Assembly (NCBI GenBank): GCA_963969495.1
Contig: OZ018337.1
Span: 84,418,777-84,482,776, forward strand
DNA: 64,000 nt
Source of the DNA: Ceratothoa steindachneri
Lineage: Eukaryota > Arthropoda > Malacostraca > Isopoda > Cymothoidae
Reading direction: 5' to 3'
The translations under genes were made by a program, and so were the position numbers. Of the stretch, positions 12,477-24,184 are shown piece by piece (the first letter of the stretch is position 1; each line of letters begins with the position of its first letter). Under the pieces are notes generated by a model. The model saw nothing but the letters and a program-made list of their open reading frames with translations, had not been told where the DNA came from and did not search any database.

Positions 12477-13725
12477 ATGGCTCTTAGAGGATGCAGGAAT
12501 TCTTCGGATTCGTAAGGTTTTGTCTGTGTTTCTATGTTGGACCTAAGCATGTATCACAGAAAATTGTGAAAGGTGCAGAGTACTGGATTGCTTATAGACT
12601 CTACTTCGGAATGAGTATGAAGGACCAAGAAAGACCATGGGCGCCTCATGTAATATGTGGAAGTTTTCGAATAAATTTAGATGCATGGCTGAAAGGTGCA
12701 AAAAGAACAATGTCATTTTTGCATGAATGACATAAAAATACAGAATGTTAAGGGAGGAAAATCCCTTCATTATCCTAACATTTTATCCTCTATGGCACCT
12801 GTGCCACATGATGATACCTTATTCGTTCCACGGCCACCATAAAATCTAAGTAAATTATATCAAATTGCAAGTGATATTCTTTGTAACAGAATCAATACTG
12901 AAATATTCAAAACATCTAGCTAAGGTTTTTTGTAATGTAATTATACATGCAATCCATATTTATGCTCCAGCTATTAAATGCATCTCTTTTGATATATAAT
13001 TTTCAGGTAGAGGTTATGATAGAGTTCTCATTAGAAGAGTTGGGAGGTTATAACAATGAAGAAATAGATGAAATCTTTGACCCAAGAATGAGTACCCACC
13101 CACACTTTCCAAATCAACGTGAACTGGATGATCTCATCAGTGAATTGGGTCTCACTAAGTCAGGAGCTGAGCTTTTGGCATCCAAACTTAAGGAATGGAA
13201 TCTGTTGATGCTTGACTGCAGATCAACAATATACAGAAATCGACATGAGGAATTTGAAGTATACTTTCATATAAGTGATGATCTCTGCTTCCTTAAAGAT
13301 ATAAATAGCTTGTTTACAGCTAGTGGAATTGATCATAACCTTAAAGAATGGAGACATTTTATAGATAGTTCTATAAAACGCCTCAAGGCTGTTTTTACTA
13401 CATATTGTGAATCAGTGTCTATATTTGCCTTTCGCATTCACGCTACAGATGAAGGAAGAATATGACCATGTATAAAAGCTTCTCGAGAACGTAAACTATA
13501 CTCTGTTTAAATGAGATGTTTGTGATGATTTGAAAATGATTGCCTTCTTACTCGGATTGCAGGTTGGTAGACCAAGTCTTCATGTTTTCTTTGTGTATGG
13601 GACAGTAGGGCTGATCATAAACATTACCAGAATGTTGAGTGGTCCCCTCAAGATGACTTAAAGCCAGGAAAACTAAATGTTCTTAGACCGCCTCTTGTAG
13701 AGCCTGCCAAAGTTTTGTTACGCGC
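12477..13725 (+). pseudogene. Second, frameshifted copy of the uncharacterised arthropod family
   Basis: It starts at ATG 12477 with MALRGCRNSSDS, parallel to the MASLRRKCLNSPD start of the copy at 3245-4195. It continues through KHVSQKIVKGAEYW, YFGMSMKDQERPWAPHVICG and LDAWLKGA. A frameshift near 12700 leads to QCHFCMNDIKIQNVKGGKSL, with a second Cys-x2-Cys pair, and SSMAPVPHDDTLF. About 170 bp of AT-rich sequence ending in an acceptor-like ATTTTCAG (to 13008) resembles an intron. The best-preserved block follows at 13009-13465: HFPNQRELDDLISELGLTKS, KLKEWNLL, DLCFLKDINSLF, EWRHFIDSSIKRLKAVF. Then, in another frame with stops, MKEEYDHV, DLKMIAFLLGLQVG, and finally DSRADHKHYQNVEW and LNVLRPPLVEPAKVLL. 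The copy stops at about 13725, where a retrotransposon begins. The alternation of conserved blocks and frameshifts indicates a dead copy. Confidence 0.72.
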
Positions 13726-13727
13726 TA

Positions 13728-14220
13728 GACTAGCACCTAACCAAGGAATGTACCTTATAGGAAAAACATGCTCTGAATGCTTAAGCCGAGATCACAGGTG
13801 GGACGAGTGTAGAAGCACAGACTAAAAATGCTTAAACTTCGGAAATTGGCATAGAACTCTAGCCATGTCTTGCCTAGTCAAAAAATACTTAATTCGGAAG
13901 ATAAAAGCTGAAATTAAGGCAGGGAAGGAAAGAAGGTTAAACACTTCCCACGCCGCAGAAACAGCTAACAGCAGCGTCTCTGCAACCGCTGCACAAACCC
14001 CAACAGTCAATATAAAAGGTAGCATGAGACCCGACTTAATTTTGTGCATAATGTATGCACACTTTTTTTTAACATGGGGAGCCTGTGCTCATATGCAACT
14101 GAACTGAACACTATGCTTGAAAAAAACGGGCTAAAGAAAATGTGGTTCCCGGAGAACCCACCCTCCATCGAGTTACATAAAATAAATATGACTCCAAAGG
14201 ACACTGCTAACCAAGCATAA
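13728..14220 (+). pseudogene. Non-LTR retrotransposon ORF1 (gag-like) C-terminal remnant with zinc knuckles
   Basis: Directly after the unknown-family copy, the plus strand reads APNQGMYLIGKTCSECLSRD and then HRWDEC, a CCHC zinc knuckle (C-x2-C-x4-H-x4-C). A second knuckle, CLNFGNWHRTLAMSC, has lost its second Cys. A basic segment KKYLIRKIKAEIKAGKE follows, as in ORF1 proteins of R1/I/Jockey-like elements. Downstream MRPDLILCIMYAH and LNTMLEKNGLKKMWFPENPP continue the ORF1-like tail. Stops and frameshifts interrupt it. The nucleic-acid-binding role is from family knowledge; the clade is not resolved. Confidence 0.6.
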
Positions 14221-14512
14221 GGAGGACAAGACAAAAGTGAAATGGAAACCGACTCTGAAGAATAAAACACAAAAGCAGAAGAAAATAATCGATGGACTAG
14301 TCAAGGGAAAATTAAAAAGGAAATATGACGCAGACGCAGACAAAACGGAAGTTCACACTGCACTGAAACAGGGCATGATATACATCACCTCAGAGTCATG
14401 CAGCAACATCTCGTGCAGTAAATTTTAAAATAAAAGAAGTGGACGCATAGGATTCCCAGGTCGATCAAAAACCACAAAGTCAGGTAGAGACCACAAACAG
14501 ATATAAACAACA

Positions 14513-15400
14513 ATGGACACGTATCAGCGTAGAATTAAAATATTCACTTTGAACGTTAACGGCTGGAAGGAGAAACGCATAATCTACTCGAACATAATAA
14601 GAAAGGAAAACCCAGACTTAAAAATCCTAAAAGAACATGGTATAATCACAGAGACGGAAACAATAAAAATCCCCATTTATAAATACATAAGAACCAACTA
14701 CTCACAGTCAAGATATGACGGAGTTGAAATAGGTATTCAAAAAGAAATACACTTCACTGAAATAAAAGACCTAGAAGAGTCATTATTACCAGTGAGAATA
14801 AAAATGACCACAGGTGATCTTGTCATAGCCGAGGCCTACCAACCCCCAAAATCTTCGTACCTACTGATACCCAATTTCATTAAGCTCTTACCTAGACTAG
14901 CCTAAACCATTCTATCAGGAGACCTTAACGTAAGGTGCAAAGAAGCAGGGTAGACAATCCATACAAATGGAATGGGAAAAGCCCTTCAACTCCTTATAAA
15001 AAAAGGCCTACTAAACAGAGAAGGACCAGACTTCTCTAGTTATCTCACATACTAGGCCTTGACTACCCCAGGTATTATTTTAACGAACCCAAACTTCAAT
15101 CTAAATCACCACACACAGCTAGGCCCCTCAACCTCCTCCGATCATTTAAGAATAATTACCACCATCTCAACTTCGCCCATCCAAATAAAAATAACACGCA
15201 GAAAAGCAACCAGCAAAGCAAACTGGGATGGATACAGACAGGAATTGAATACAATAGAAACTGGATCCCTTAACAACCAAAGTAAAGAGGAAATAGATGA
15301 CCAAGTCAAATTAATTACCATAAAATTCAGAGAGGCGGAGAGTATACACACCTCAACATTGGAGCACAGATCCATACCTGCACCTAGTTTTCTATATATT
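14513..15400 (+). pseudogene. Non-LTR retrotransposon ORF2, endonuclease domain only
   Basis: The frame starts KIFTLNVNGWKEKR (first active-site Asn region of AP-endonuclease-like domains) and continues to VIAEAYQPPKSSYLL. After stops it goes on to ILSGDLNVRCKEAG (the GDxN motif), TTPGIILTNP and GPSTSSDHLRIITTIS, the catalytic SDH box. SKANWDGYRQEL then leads toward the linker. The order N, GDxN, SDH is that of APE-type endonucleases of R1/I/Jockey-group elements. At least three stops break it, and it ends before any reverse transcriptase. Together with 13728-14220 it forms one element, truncated at both ends. Confidence 0.68.
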
Positions 15401-16504
<1,104 letters not shown>

Positions 16505-17545
16505 ACCAATGACCGATTGAAGGGAGCGTATAAACAATTGAAATAATAGCACTGAAAAAAATAAAATGTTGCTGTAAGCACCCTTAAATTCTCTCAAACT
16601 TTTTATCTTACCTAGAATCTTTTGCCATCTTTGGTACCAAGACTGGGATAAATCCTTGGTATTACTTCCCCTTAAGGAATATATTAAACCAGAATCTCTT
16701 CTTAGATATCCTATGAGAGCCATTATGGTCTTGTGCGATGGTCGTCTTGACAGTAGCTAAATCAAGTGTTTGATTATCGTGCTATCTCGTCTCTTAATCT
16801 AGTCTCAACTCTCTTGCTACCAAAGCAACTTTGATACAGCTCTGTACTTCTAATCAACACTAACTATTTGTTAACAAATCAGTTATGGATTCTAGATAGC
16901 ACTCTCATATAAAGGTTGACTCTCACCGTTACTATTGCCTGAGAGAATTCATGGACAGATTGACTGTGGTTTAAATGTATACGAACCAACTTCTCTTTAG
17001 AAGTATTTGAGGAAGAGATCCTTCGCGCATTAACTTCAATTATGCCAATCTAGTAAAATCACAGCGATTTTCCTTTATGTTTGTTAATGAGAAGGAACTT
17101 ATTTTTCAGAAAGGCTATTACTCATTGAGAAGTTAGAAATTAGGTCAAAAGCTATTTAAAACTAGTTCGCCATTGTGAAAACGAGGTCAATCTCCAAGGG
17201 TCACTTTGAAATTTCGATTCTAGGGTGACATCTGTTTACTTTTCTCTTCTTTGAATAATTATCCGTTTCACGACCTTCCGGTAGCAGGTAAGATTATGTA
17301 ACATCTTTTTTTATCATACATCACGTTCAGTATAGTCTAGATATCAATTATTTAATTGATTAATTTCCTTTAGTAAAAATAAAATAATGCATAAGAAGAA
17401 TAGATGAATAAATATAAAAGATGATTGAATAATCCTCTAGGTAAATTTCGATCCTCGCGTACTTTTGGTCGTTCTTTTATTTCAATATTATTTTTTTACT
17501 ACCCAATTTCTTAAATACTGCGTATTACTTTGGCTTTGCACTAGC
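16505..17545. other. Spacer, no gene recognised
   Basis: Mixed composition and no supported coding signal. A short minus-strand frame (16560-16723, starting MALIGYLRRDSGLIYSLRGS) ends in the microsatellite and has no recognisable domain. Confidence 0.4.
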
Positions 17546-18561
17546 TACAGTAAATATTCGTACCCATTCTAATAGTATGATTTTTTCGCCATTGTTCTTG
17601 AAACATTTATTGTGAAATACCTAAATTTCGAAGCATTGGGACCAATGTATTTTGAGAAACACCAATAAATCTAACAAGTTAGATGAACAAAGGAACAATC
17701 CCAACTTTTATAAAAATTTCTAGCCAAGAAGCATTTATGTCTTATACAATTTAATTACTAATAAATGTTTCAAACGAATATTATAGTTTTTGTCTAGGTT
17801 CAAAGAGGGTTCCGATGGAATTTTTTCCCACTCGTATTTGCCAATGTTTTGCATTTGTCGATGTTTTGGAGTGTTTTGCATGGACGCGGAGATTCAGCTC
17901 AGGACATAAAATATCTATCGAATTGAGTTCTAGTGACTGCGATGGTCATTACAAAATGCTCACTTTAGCTTCTTTCGACCAGCATGAGACCTCATTCGAT
18001 GTGTGTTTAAGGGTGTGATCATCACTTTTAAGATAATCTTCACGAGAAATTACTAAAAATTCTTTATTCATCTTTTCGTCGAAGTATGTAAATTTACCAG
18101 CAAAAGCTGCACAGAAATTGCCCGAATTCATAATAGATACACCTCCATGTTTTGCTATGTTATAAAAGTTTATTTCAAGAGTTGCCTCACCACATTTAAG
18201 CCAAAGATCTCAATCTTCGTCTTATCAGACCATATCACACAGCTTTACAAATTTAAAGCTTACTTCAAATGATTAATGGCGTACATCAGACGGGTTTTTA
18301 AATGAATATTTAGTAATGGAGGTGTCTTCCTGCAACGACCTCCATGAAGTTCTACTTGTGGAAACATATTGAACACATTTTCACCTTATATTATGCCTTC
18401 CTCGAATAACTGATCCTTTACCTCCAGTCTAGGCATCCTTAAATTTTCAAAAGGGATCTAACGAGCGTCGAACGGTGAAAATTCGAATTTACTGAGGAAG
18501 AGCTGAACGAAAGAGATTTGCAGTCACCAATTTTTTAATATTATTTTTACTACCCACTGTA
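17546..18561 (-). mobile_element. Tc1-like DNA transposon, decayed (copy 1)
   Basis: About 1.0 kb. The outer ends read TACAGTAAATATTCGTACCC at the left and, reverse-complemented, TACAGTGGGTAGTAAAAATA at the right, consistent with Tc1/mariner termini flanked by TA. The minus strand encodes a broken transposase: RKTPPLLNIHLKTRLMYAIN (about 18300-18350), then IWSDKTKIEIFGLN (18201-18240, the second catalytic Asp block), then AKHGGVSIM, FTYFDEKMNKEF, and PSQSLELNSIDILCPELNLR at about 17890-17950, where the usual DLNP signature of the third acidic residue is degraded to ELNS. The N-terminal DNA-binding part is missing or unrecognisable. Confidence 0.62.
17810..18500 (-). pseudogene. Tc1-like transposase remnant (copy 1)
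   Basis: Coding remnant of the element above. A conserved WSD-x-T-K block is followed by the HGG-SIM block and by a C-terminal RVHAKHSKTSTNAKHWQIR segment, in the order of Tc1 transposases. The frame shifts near 18150 and 17950, and the third acidic position reads ELNS instead of DLNP. The protein would not be catalytic. Confidence 0.62.
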
Positions 18562-18796
18562 CTGGTGCAAAATTATTTTCATATGTTTTTGTACTTCTCT
18601 TAGATTTTAAATTCCTAATTATTCTCGATTTGATATTAAATGACATTTCAACAACTTTGGCATCATAATTTCTTGAAGAATAAGATTATTGAAGATGCGG
18701 CGCGGAAGAAAAGATGGATACATCGTCTCGACTATAATGACTAGTCAAAACTATAAAAAGGAGTTCACATAAACTAGTAGTGTGACTGCAAAACAT

Positions 18797-20056
18797 TGTC
18801 ATAAGATTACCGTACAAAATATTAGTCACTTGTAACCATAGTGCAGTTAATAGAGTGTAATTACACCTCGTGCTTAAATAACAGCTGCTATTCGCACGGC
18901 ATGGTCTCGCCAAGGTAATGAATGTATGACCATCAATATTCATCCATTTACGCTCCAAAAAATTGTGTAGGTTAGTCAAATTGCTGGGAAGATGGCCAAG
19001 ACGTTTAGCTCGCTGTTCAATGCGGTCCTACAGATTTTTGATTAGGTTCAAATCTAGGGGCTTTGCCGGTCAATCCAGATGTAGCAGTGATCTTGAATGT
19101 TCGTCATGCCATTTAACCCACAGTTTTGGTCAGGTAAAGGCGATGTTTCGTTCTTGAAGAGATGTGGAGAATTGTTCCATTTATCGCTTAGATACAGAGC
19201 AAATGGCAGAAACGGATTGTCTAGAAGTTTAATATATGAATCATGGGTCAAATTTGCAGTCGCCTTAACCAAAGTGCCTATTTCACGATAACTGAAACGG
19301 TTACAATACATCACAGAGCCTCCTCCACCTTGGACCGCACCCTGCACGCAGTCTTCCTTAAAAGCTTCAGGAGGTTTTCGGGAGACACGACGGGGAGCAT
19401 CGTTCATAAGCCGACAAAATCTTGATTCGTCAGATCATATAACAGTTGTCCACTGTTTGTGTGCCTTCGCCCACTGCAACCTGTGTTGAGCTGTTAGTAA
19501 GGACCTACTGCGCGCCATTCTGCTTCATATGTTCATGCTTTTGAGTTTGCTGCGTAATCTTCTTTCTGAAAAGGTGGTGAAGGACCAGAATTGACGTTTT
19601 GTAGCAATTCGTGCCTGGAAGCAAATCGAATTGCAATTACAAGCCTGGAGATCTTACCACGATTCCCTACTGTCAACACCTTCTTCCGCCCTGAATTCTG
19701 GCGAGAGTTATTCACATTTTGGGAGTTCTGCCATTGTTTGTAAATCCGTATGAACGTACGGGTTGAAACACTGGCAAATTCTGCCACCTGCTTTGCAGGA
19801 GGACCTCTGGCGCGGCCAAATGTATCACCCCTCTTTGCCATTGTGAGATGTTAATTTTCCGGCACAATTTAAGTAGAGCTGATATGCTATCTACAGATCT
19901 CCACGTCGCTCGCAACACAAATAAAGCCTAAATAACGTATTGACGAAAATTAAGCTACGTATCTCAGCTGCCTAACGTTCCTACACGCTTCAGATTTTAT
20001 GTTATGGTTTTTCTCCCTAGGTGACTGATATTTTGTCCGGTAAGCTTAATTTGACC
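18797..20056 (-). mobile_element. Tc1-like DNA transposon with visible inverted termini (copy 2)
   Basis: About 1.26 kb. The left end, 18797-18828 (ending CGTACAAAATATTAGTCAC), matches the reverse complement of the right end, 20021-20056 (ending CGGACAAAATATCAGTCAC), giving imperfect inverted repeats of about 33 bp. A nearly full-length but broken transposase lies between them on the minus strand. It sits about 235 bp from copy 1 in the same orientation, but the two belong to different Tc1 subfamilies by sequence. Confidence 0.72.
18850..19841 (-). pseudogene. Tc1-like transposase, nearly complete but broken (copy 2)
   Basis: It starts at 19841 with MAKRGDTFGRARGPPAKQVA and continues with FASVSTRTFIRIYKQWQNSQ, the paired helix-turn-helix DNA-binding part, then GRKKVLTVGNRGKISRLVIA. 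The catalytic part follows in several frames: SDESRFC with the preceding Trp turned into a stop near 19435, KPPEAFKEDCVQGAVQGGGG, NLTHDSYIKLLDNPFLPFAL, DKWNNSP, and KPLDLNLIKNL for the third acidic residue near 19040-19060. The end reads RIAAVI-stop-ARGVITLY at about 18852-18900. The length (about 330 codons) equals a full Tc1 transposase. Stops and frameshifts make it inactive. The layout gives cut-and-paste transposition as the ancestral role. Confidence 0.8.
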
Positions 20057-20459
20057 CATATAAAATAAACATAGGGAAGGGAAAATGATGTAAGAATCCA
20101 TTTTGCTTGCGATTTTTCTGGTGTAATTATTCTTCCAGACTTGGTAAATTCCATATTTCTCAATGTCTCCAAATTCATTAGCTTGCAATAAACGGTTAAT
20201 GAATTATCCGAATAATGTTGGTATTATCTAAAAGTAAGACCATTTTATATTGAAGTGTAGCTTTGTGTAGAAAAGTCTATTTCAATTAACTAAAAATTAT
20301 ATCCTTAAAATTCTAATTTTAAAACAGAGCAGAAGAAAGGCTAATATGTATTAGTTTGTCAGGTAATTGATAATGATTTGAATTTTAGGACAAAAAAGAA
20401 GTTAAAAGTTTGTAAACTGTTCTAATGATGAATCAAACCTTATGAAAGGAGTTATAGTA

Positions 20460-20460
<1 letters not shown>
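20057..20460. other. Spacer, nothing recognised
   Basis: AT-rich sequence without any supported feature. Confidence 0.4.

Positions 20461-20507
<47 letters not shown>
20461..20507. repeat. (TA)n microsatellite
   Basis: A perfect (TA) run of 47 bases, followed by eight T. Confidence 0.95.
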
Positions 20508-20510
<3 letters not shown>

Positions 20511-20699
20511 TTTTGCTGTGCTTTACTGGAAATTCTTTCACGGCCGCACACACGTAAGTCTTATTGCCATTATTTCAATCAGCTCATTCTGATCTTAAAA
20601 GTTATGAAGGTATTAGTAGGATATTGAGAATAGAAGCTTTGGTGTTTGGTTCACTTGTCTGAATCTTTTAAAACATTTTGCACTACTGCAATTTTTTAT

Positions 20700-21690
20700 G
20701 CTGAATTCACATATGTACTTGCTTTTGGGAAGAAGTAAAAGGAAGACTGGCAGGTAGGGATGCAACTTTACGCAGTTGAAATGGAGAGATGAGAGCTAGA
20801 ATAATTGTTGTTTGCTGCTGATTCAGCGCTGGTGGCTGACTAAAAAGAGAAAATACAGGCAAGGCTCGATGCACTTGGAATTGTGTGTGACATAAGGAAG
20901 CTCAGTGTGAATGAAGGCAAAAGCAAGGTAATGTGGTGCAATAGGGAAGGAATGAGTGGGATACTAGTGAATCTAAACGGGAGGAGGCTTTAAGAGGTGC
21001 AGTGTTTCAAATATCTGGGTGTGGATCTGTCAGCTGATGGAAGGGGTGTAAATGAAATATTGCGGCGAATGGAAAAGAGATTGCAAGCTATGGTGCGATA
21101 AGGGTCTCACGAAAAGGAAGTGAATAAGCAGAAAGGACGGCGCAAATGGGATTGTATGAGGGAGTATTGGTTTCCACTGCTCTTTCTTGATGTGAAACAT
21201 GGGCATTGAGTGTGAACGGAAGGAGGAAGGTTGAAATTATGGAAATATAATGCATGAGAAGTATTAGTAGTGTAAGGTTTATTGACAGGGAAGGAAACGA
21301 AAGAGTGCGAGAGAGATGTCGAAGTAAAGTAAGTTTGCTTGAAAGAGAAAATAGATGTGCGATGAGATGCTATGATCCCCTAGAGAGAATGTAGGATGAA
21401 AGGCTGGCTTCCAAGAAGGGGGTGGATGAAGTGTACGAGAGATGTCCTTGTTGGACGCAGCCTGAGCATCCAGGGGGCAGAAAGATGTGCTAAGGATAGA
21501 AATGAAAGGAGAAGAATGTTCAAGAGAGGTCGAGATGTGTTGGGAGACACACAAAGGCAGGTAATGAAGTTTTCAGGGAAAACTAGATAGCCGGTCTCTG
21601 ATGATGGATGGAAAAATCTAGTAGGTGGGGGAACTTTGTTAAGCAGCGGATAATGTGTGCGAATGATGGAGTGTAAGTCGCTCTTGCTAT
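20700..21690 (+). pseudogene. Non-LTR retrotransposon reverse transcriptase, C-terminal remnant
   Basis: The plus strand reads FAADSALVADS at 20811-20843 in place of the catalytic FADD box (the third position is Ala). It continues IQARLDALGIVCDIRKLSVN, EGKSKVMWCNREGMSG, LVNLNGRRL, and QCFKYLGVDLSADGRGVNEI. Then come GLYEGVLVSTAL and ETWALSVNGRRKVEIMEI, a thumb-like region, and CMRSISSVRFIDREGNERVR. Further on, GWLPRRGWMKCTRDVL and ERCAKDRNERRRMFKR form the usual C-terminal tail of these ORF2 proteins. Stops and frameshifts break it. The part upstream of the palm box is absent, which fits 5' truncation, normal for non-LTR elements. The family is common in arthropods; I do not name the clade. 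Confidence 0.68.
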
Positions 21691-22953
21691 AAGAAAGGAG
21701 ATATGCGCAGCGTGTAAAAAAATAATAATTTATTACTTAGCTTAGTTGATGTTATGTTAGGCTATCTTATTATGATCAAAAAGAGATTTATAACACATAA
21801 TTCAAATAATATTTAACAGATTTATTGTTTAAATTTATGTTTAAATCTGAAACTCGAAATGTAGGGCAAAATCTTATTCCATAGGTCTGTATTTCCTTAT
21901 TTTCTACGCCATACGAAACTAAGATTAAACCATGTTTCTCACTAGTACAGACCTTGTTTTATTCGATCGCCGGACATTCATTTGTTTTCACCTCATTCTT
22001 CCGAAGTGTAATTATAACCATCTTCTTGATTCCTGGGAAGATAATCGCAGATAAGTTGGACAATGGAATCAATTCACCTTCATACCACATTTCAACCCTG
22101 ACAGAAGACCACTCGTTGCAGCATTGACATTAATGTATTTAATTTTTGTTTTTAAATAGAAGAAGTTTTTATTTCCAGGAAGCTTACAATAGGAGCTCTT
22201 GGAAAGACTCTTGCTTTTTTTCTATAAAAACTTCAAAATTTAACTTCAATAATAATTCACCTAAAATGTTGGTTTTGAAATTTTCTTTTCTTAGTCAATA
22301 TTCGCACTTTTCTTCATTGCTAAATTAGCGAGAGCGAATATAAAGTTTATTCAAATAAGCATAAATTCTCCACCTAATCCAGCCAGCTATTAGAACATAT
22401 GGCTGGAATAGTCCTAAATATTCTTTTTTGATCAAAAAGTGCCTTATTTATTCTCCAAATAGTTTATTTTTATTTAAAAAATAATCAAAATCATTATTTT
22501 GCTTACACCTATTTTTCCGATTACATCCTGTTTTTAGGATCCGCTTTTCAAAACCTTTACTCAAGATGTCGTTTTATTTCCGCCTTTTAATTATTCAATC
22601 AACCGAAAAAGAGGCTTCCAAATAAATGGTGGCATATAAAAGGGAAAGGCTTTCAATATTCTTTATTTTGATACATCCTCATCGCCCTTAAATCTAGGAG
22701 ATCGTACGACCACTAATTAAATCAAAAGAAAAACATAGCATCTAAGATGATACAAGACACTACAATTTATGAAGCGTTTCTGTCTCATAAACGTCCGTTA
22801 GAGAATTTAATTGAACAAGAAAGATGAATGTGATAGAGATCTCGCAGACCGTATTCCGGAATCGCATTCAAAGCAGCTGGCAGGACGCTGAAAGAGAGGC
22901 AGATGTATATCTTCTAAGTTTTGACTTACTGCACACTGAATATTTTCTTTAGC

Positions 22954-22958
<5 letters not shown>
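21691..22958. other. Spacer, nothing recognised
   Basis: AT-rich. A small hairpin with CCAGCCA/TGGCTGG arms lies near 22379-22413. No coding signal. Confidence 0.4.

Positions 22959-23016
<58 letters not shown>
22959..23016. repeat. (TA)n microsatellite at the 5' edge of PLE 1
   Basis: A perfect (TA) run of about 58 bases ending only a few bases before recognisable Penelope-like coding sequence begins. Confidence 0.95.
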
Positions 23017-23019
<3 letters not shown>

Positions 23020-23024
23020 TTGGG

Positions 23025-23690
23025 ACTCGGCAAATGTGGATATCCAACCTTTACTGGTCTAGGCCAAAACCTTTTCAGTTTTGGGACCTTTCTTTCAAAA
23101 TAAGTGCCATCAAAACACTAATTTTCCGGGCTTTCAATATTTGTTCATCCTACTCTGGATTTCACCAAGAAGTCGCTTTTCTGAACTATTTTTTTCAAAA
23201 AAACGGCTTTCCAGTGTCTCTGACTAAAAAAATTACAGCCCAATTTTTAAACAATATTTTCCGCCCCAAATTTAAATTCTCTACTCTTTGCAAAGATATC
23301 CGTTACATAATATTTCCGAATCTGGGTGTTTTAAACATAAAATTTCAAAATAAATTACATCTGTATTAAATGAATTCTTTTTCCATACCGACTTTAAGTT
23401 GATTTTTATAAATAGAAACCAGATAAGATTATACTTCAATTGTAAGGACAGAATCCCGCCTGAAGTGAAGTGCTCCGTTGTGTATGAGTTTACTTGCCCC
23501 AATTGTAAACTGGGGAGATACATCGGTAGTATTGTGCGCTCGCTGAGGGCGTGGTTCTGTTCACATCTGGGTGTTAGGCTTCACTCTATTAATTGTAAAA
23601 CCGAAATCACACCCGCGATTTTAAAATCTTGAAAACCACCCCTGATCCCATATCACTAAGGATTCTTAAATCCATGTATATTAAATAACT
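23025..23690 (+). pseudogene. PLE 1 linker and GIY-YIG endonuclease remnant
   Basis: Segments in order: TFTGLGQNLFSF (one frame), then ISAIKTLIFRAFNICSSYSG, FHQEVAFLNYFFQKNGFPVS and FLNNIFRPK, the connecting region after the RT thumb in PLEs. DIRYIIFPNLG leads into the endonuclease: YFNCKDRIPPEVKCSVVYEF, a Cys-x2-Cys pair (CPNC), and GRYIGSIVRSL for the second half of the GIY-YIG motif. The first half and some later residues are degraded. A weak continuation, LRILKSMYI, follows the stop at 23630. Frameshifts occur near 23100 and 23370. Confidence 0.68.
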
Positions 23691-24115
23691 TTCTCATTCC
23701 TTAAATTCCGATTCCTCTTCTCACCCACTACTTCTACTCTAAACTAATATATAACCAACCTCTTAACCTTCTCTTTCTTCTTACACTCCTCGCCCTTTCT
23801 CCCCAGTTATCCTCTAACGGCTGATTGTTTAAGGTTAGTTTATCTGGATGTGTTTTCAGTGTTTCCCCAATCGTTAATTTTCAACTCTTAACATAATAAT
23901 CCAGAAATTAACAATTGCCTGTAAATTGATCGCTATTCTTCTCCTTAATTAACATTAAATACGTTCCATAACTTCGTCATTTTAATTATCTCTTTGGTTC
24001 TTAACTTAAATTATTTACCACAAATTGTATTTCCAGTACCAGAAGATGAGTGAAAAGTTCACCCGAAACGTTGTAATAAGAAAATAAAATGAATTTTCCT
24101 GTATGCGTCCTTTCG
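23025..24115 (+). mobile_element. Penelope-like element, 5'-truncated (PLE 1)
   Basis: The element contains the end of the RT/linker region, a degraded GIY-YIG endonuclease and a 3' tail with a stem-loop followed by CGAAACG at 24041-24073, then AATAAAATG, as commonly seen after PLE open reading frames. The catalytic part of the RT is absent. It lies between a (TA)n run (22959-23016) and a short (TA)n run (24164-24184). Confidence 0.65.
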
Positions 24116-24163
24116 TTCATCCTTCAAATTAAATTGAAGCTCTATAGGAAAAGCCCTAACCAA

Positions 24164-24184
24164 TATAATATATATATATATATG
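24164..24184. repeat. Short (TA)n run
   Basis: About ten TA units just downstream of PLE 1. Confidence 0.85.
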
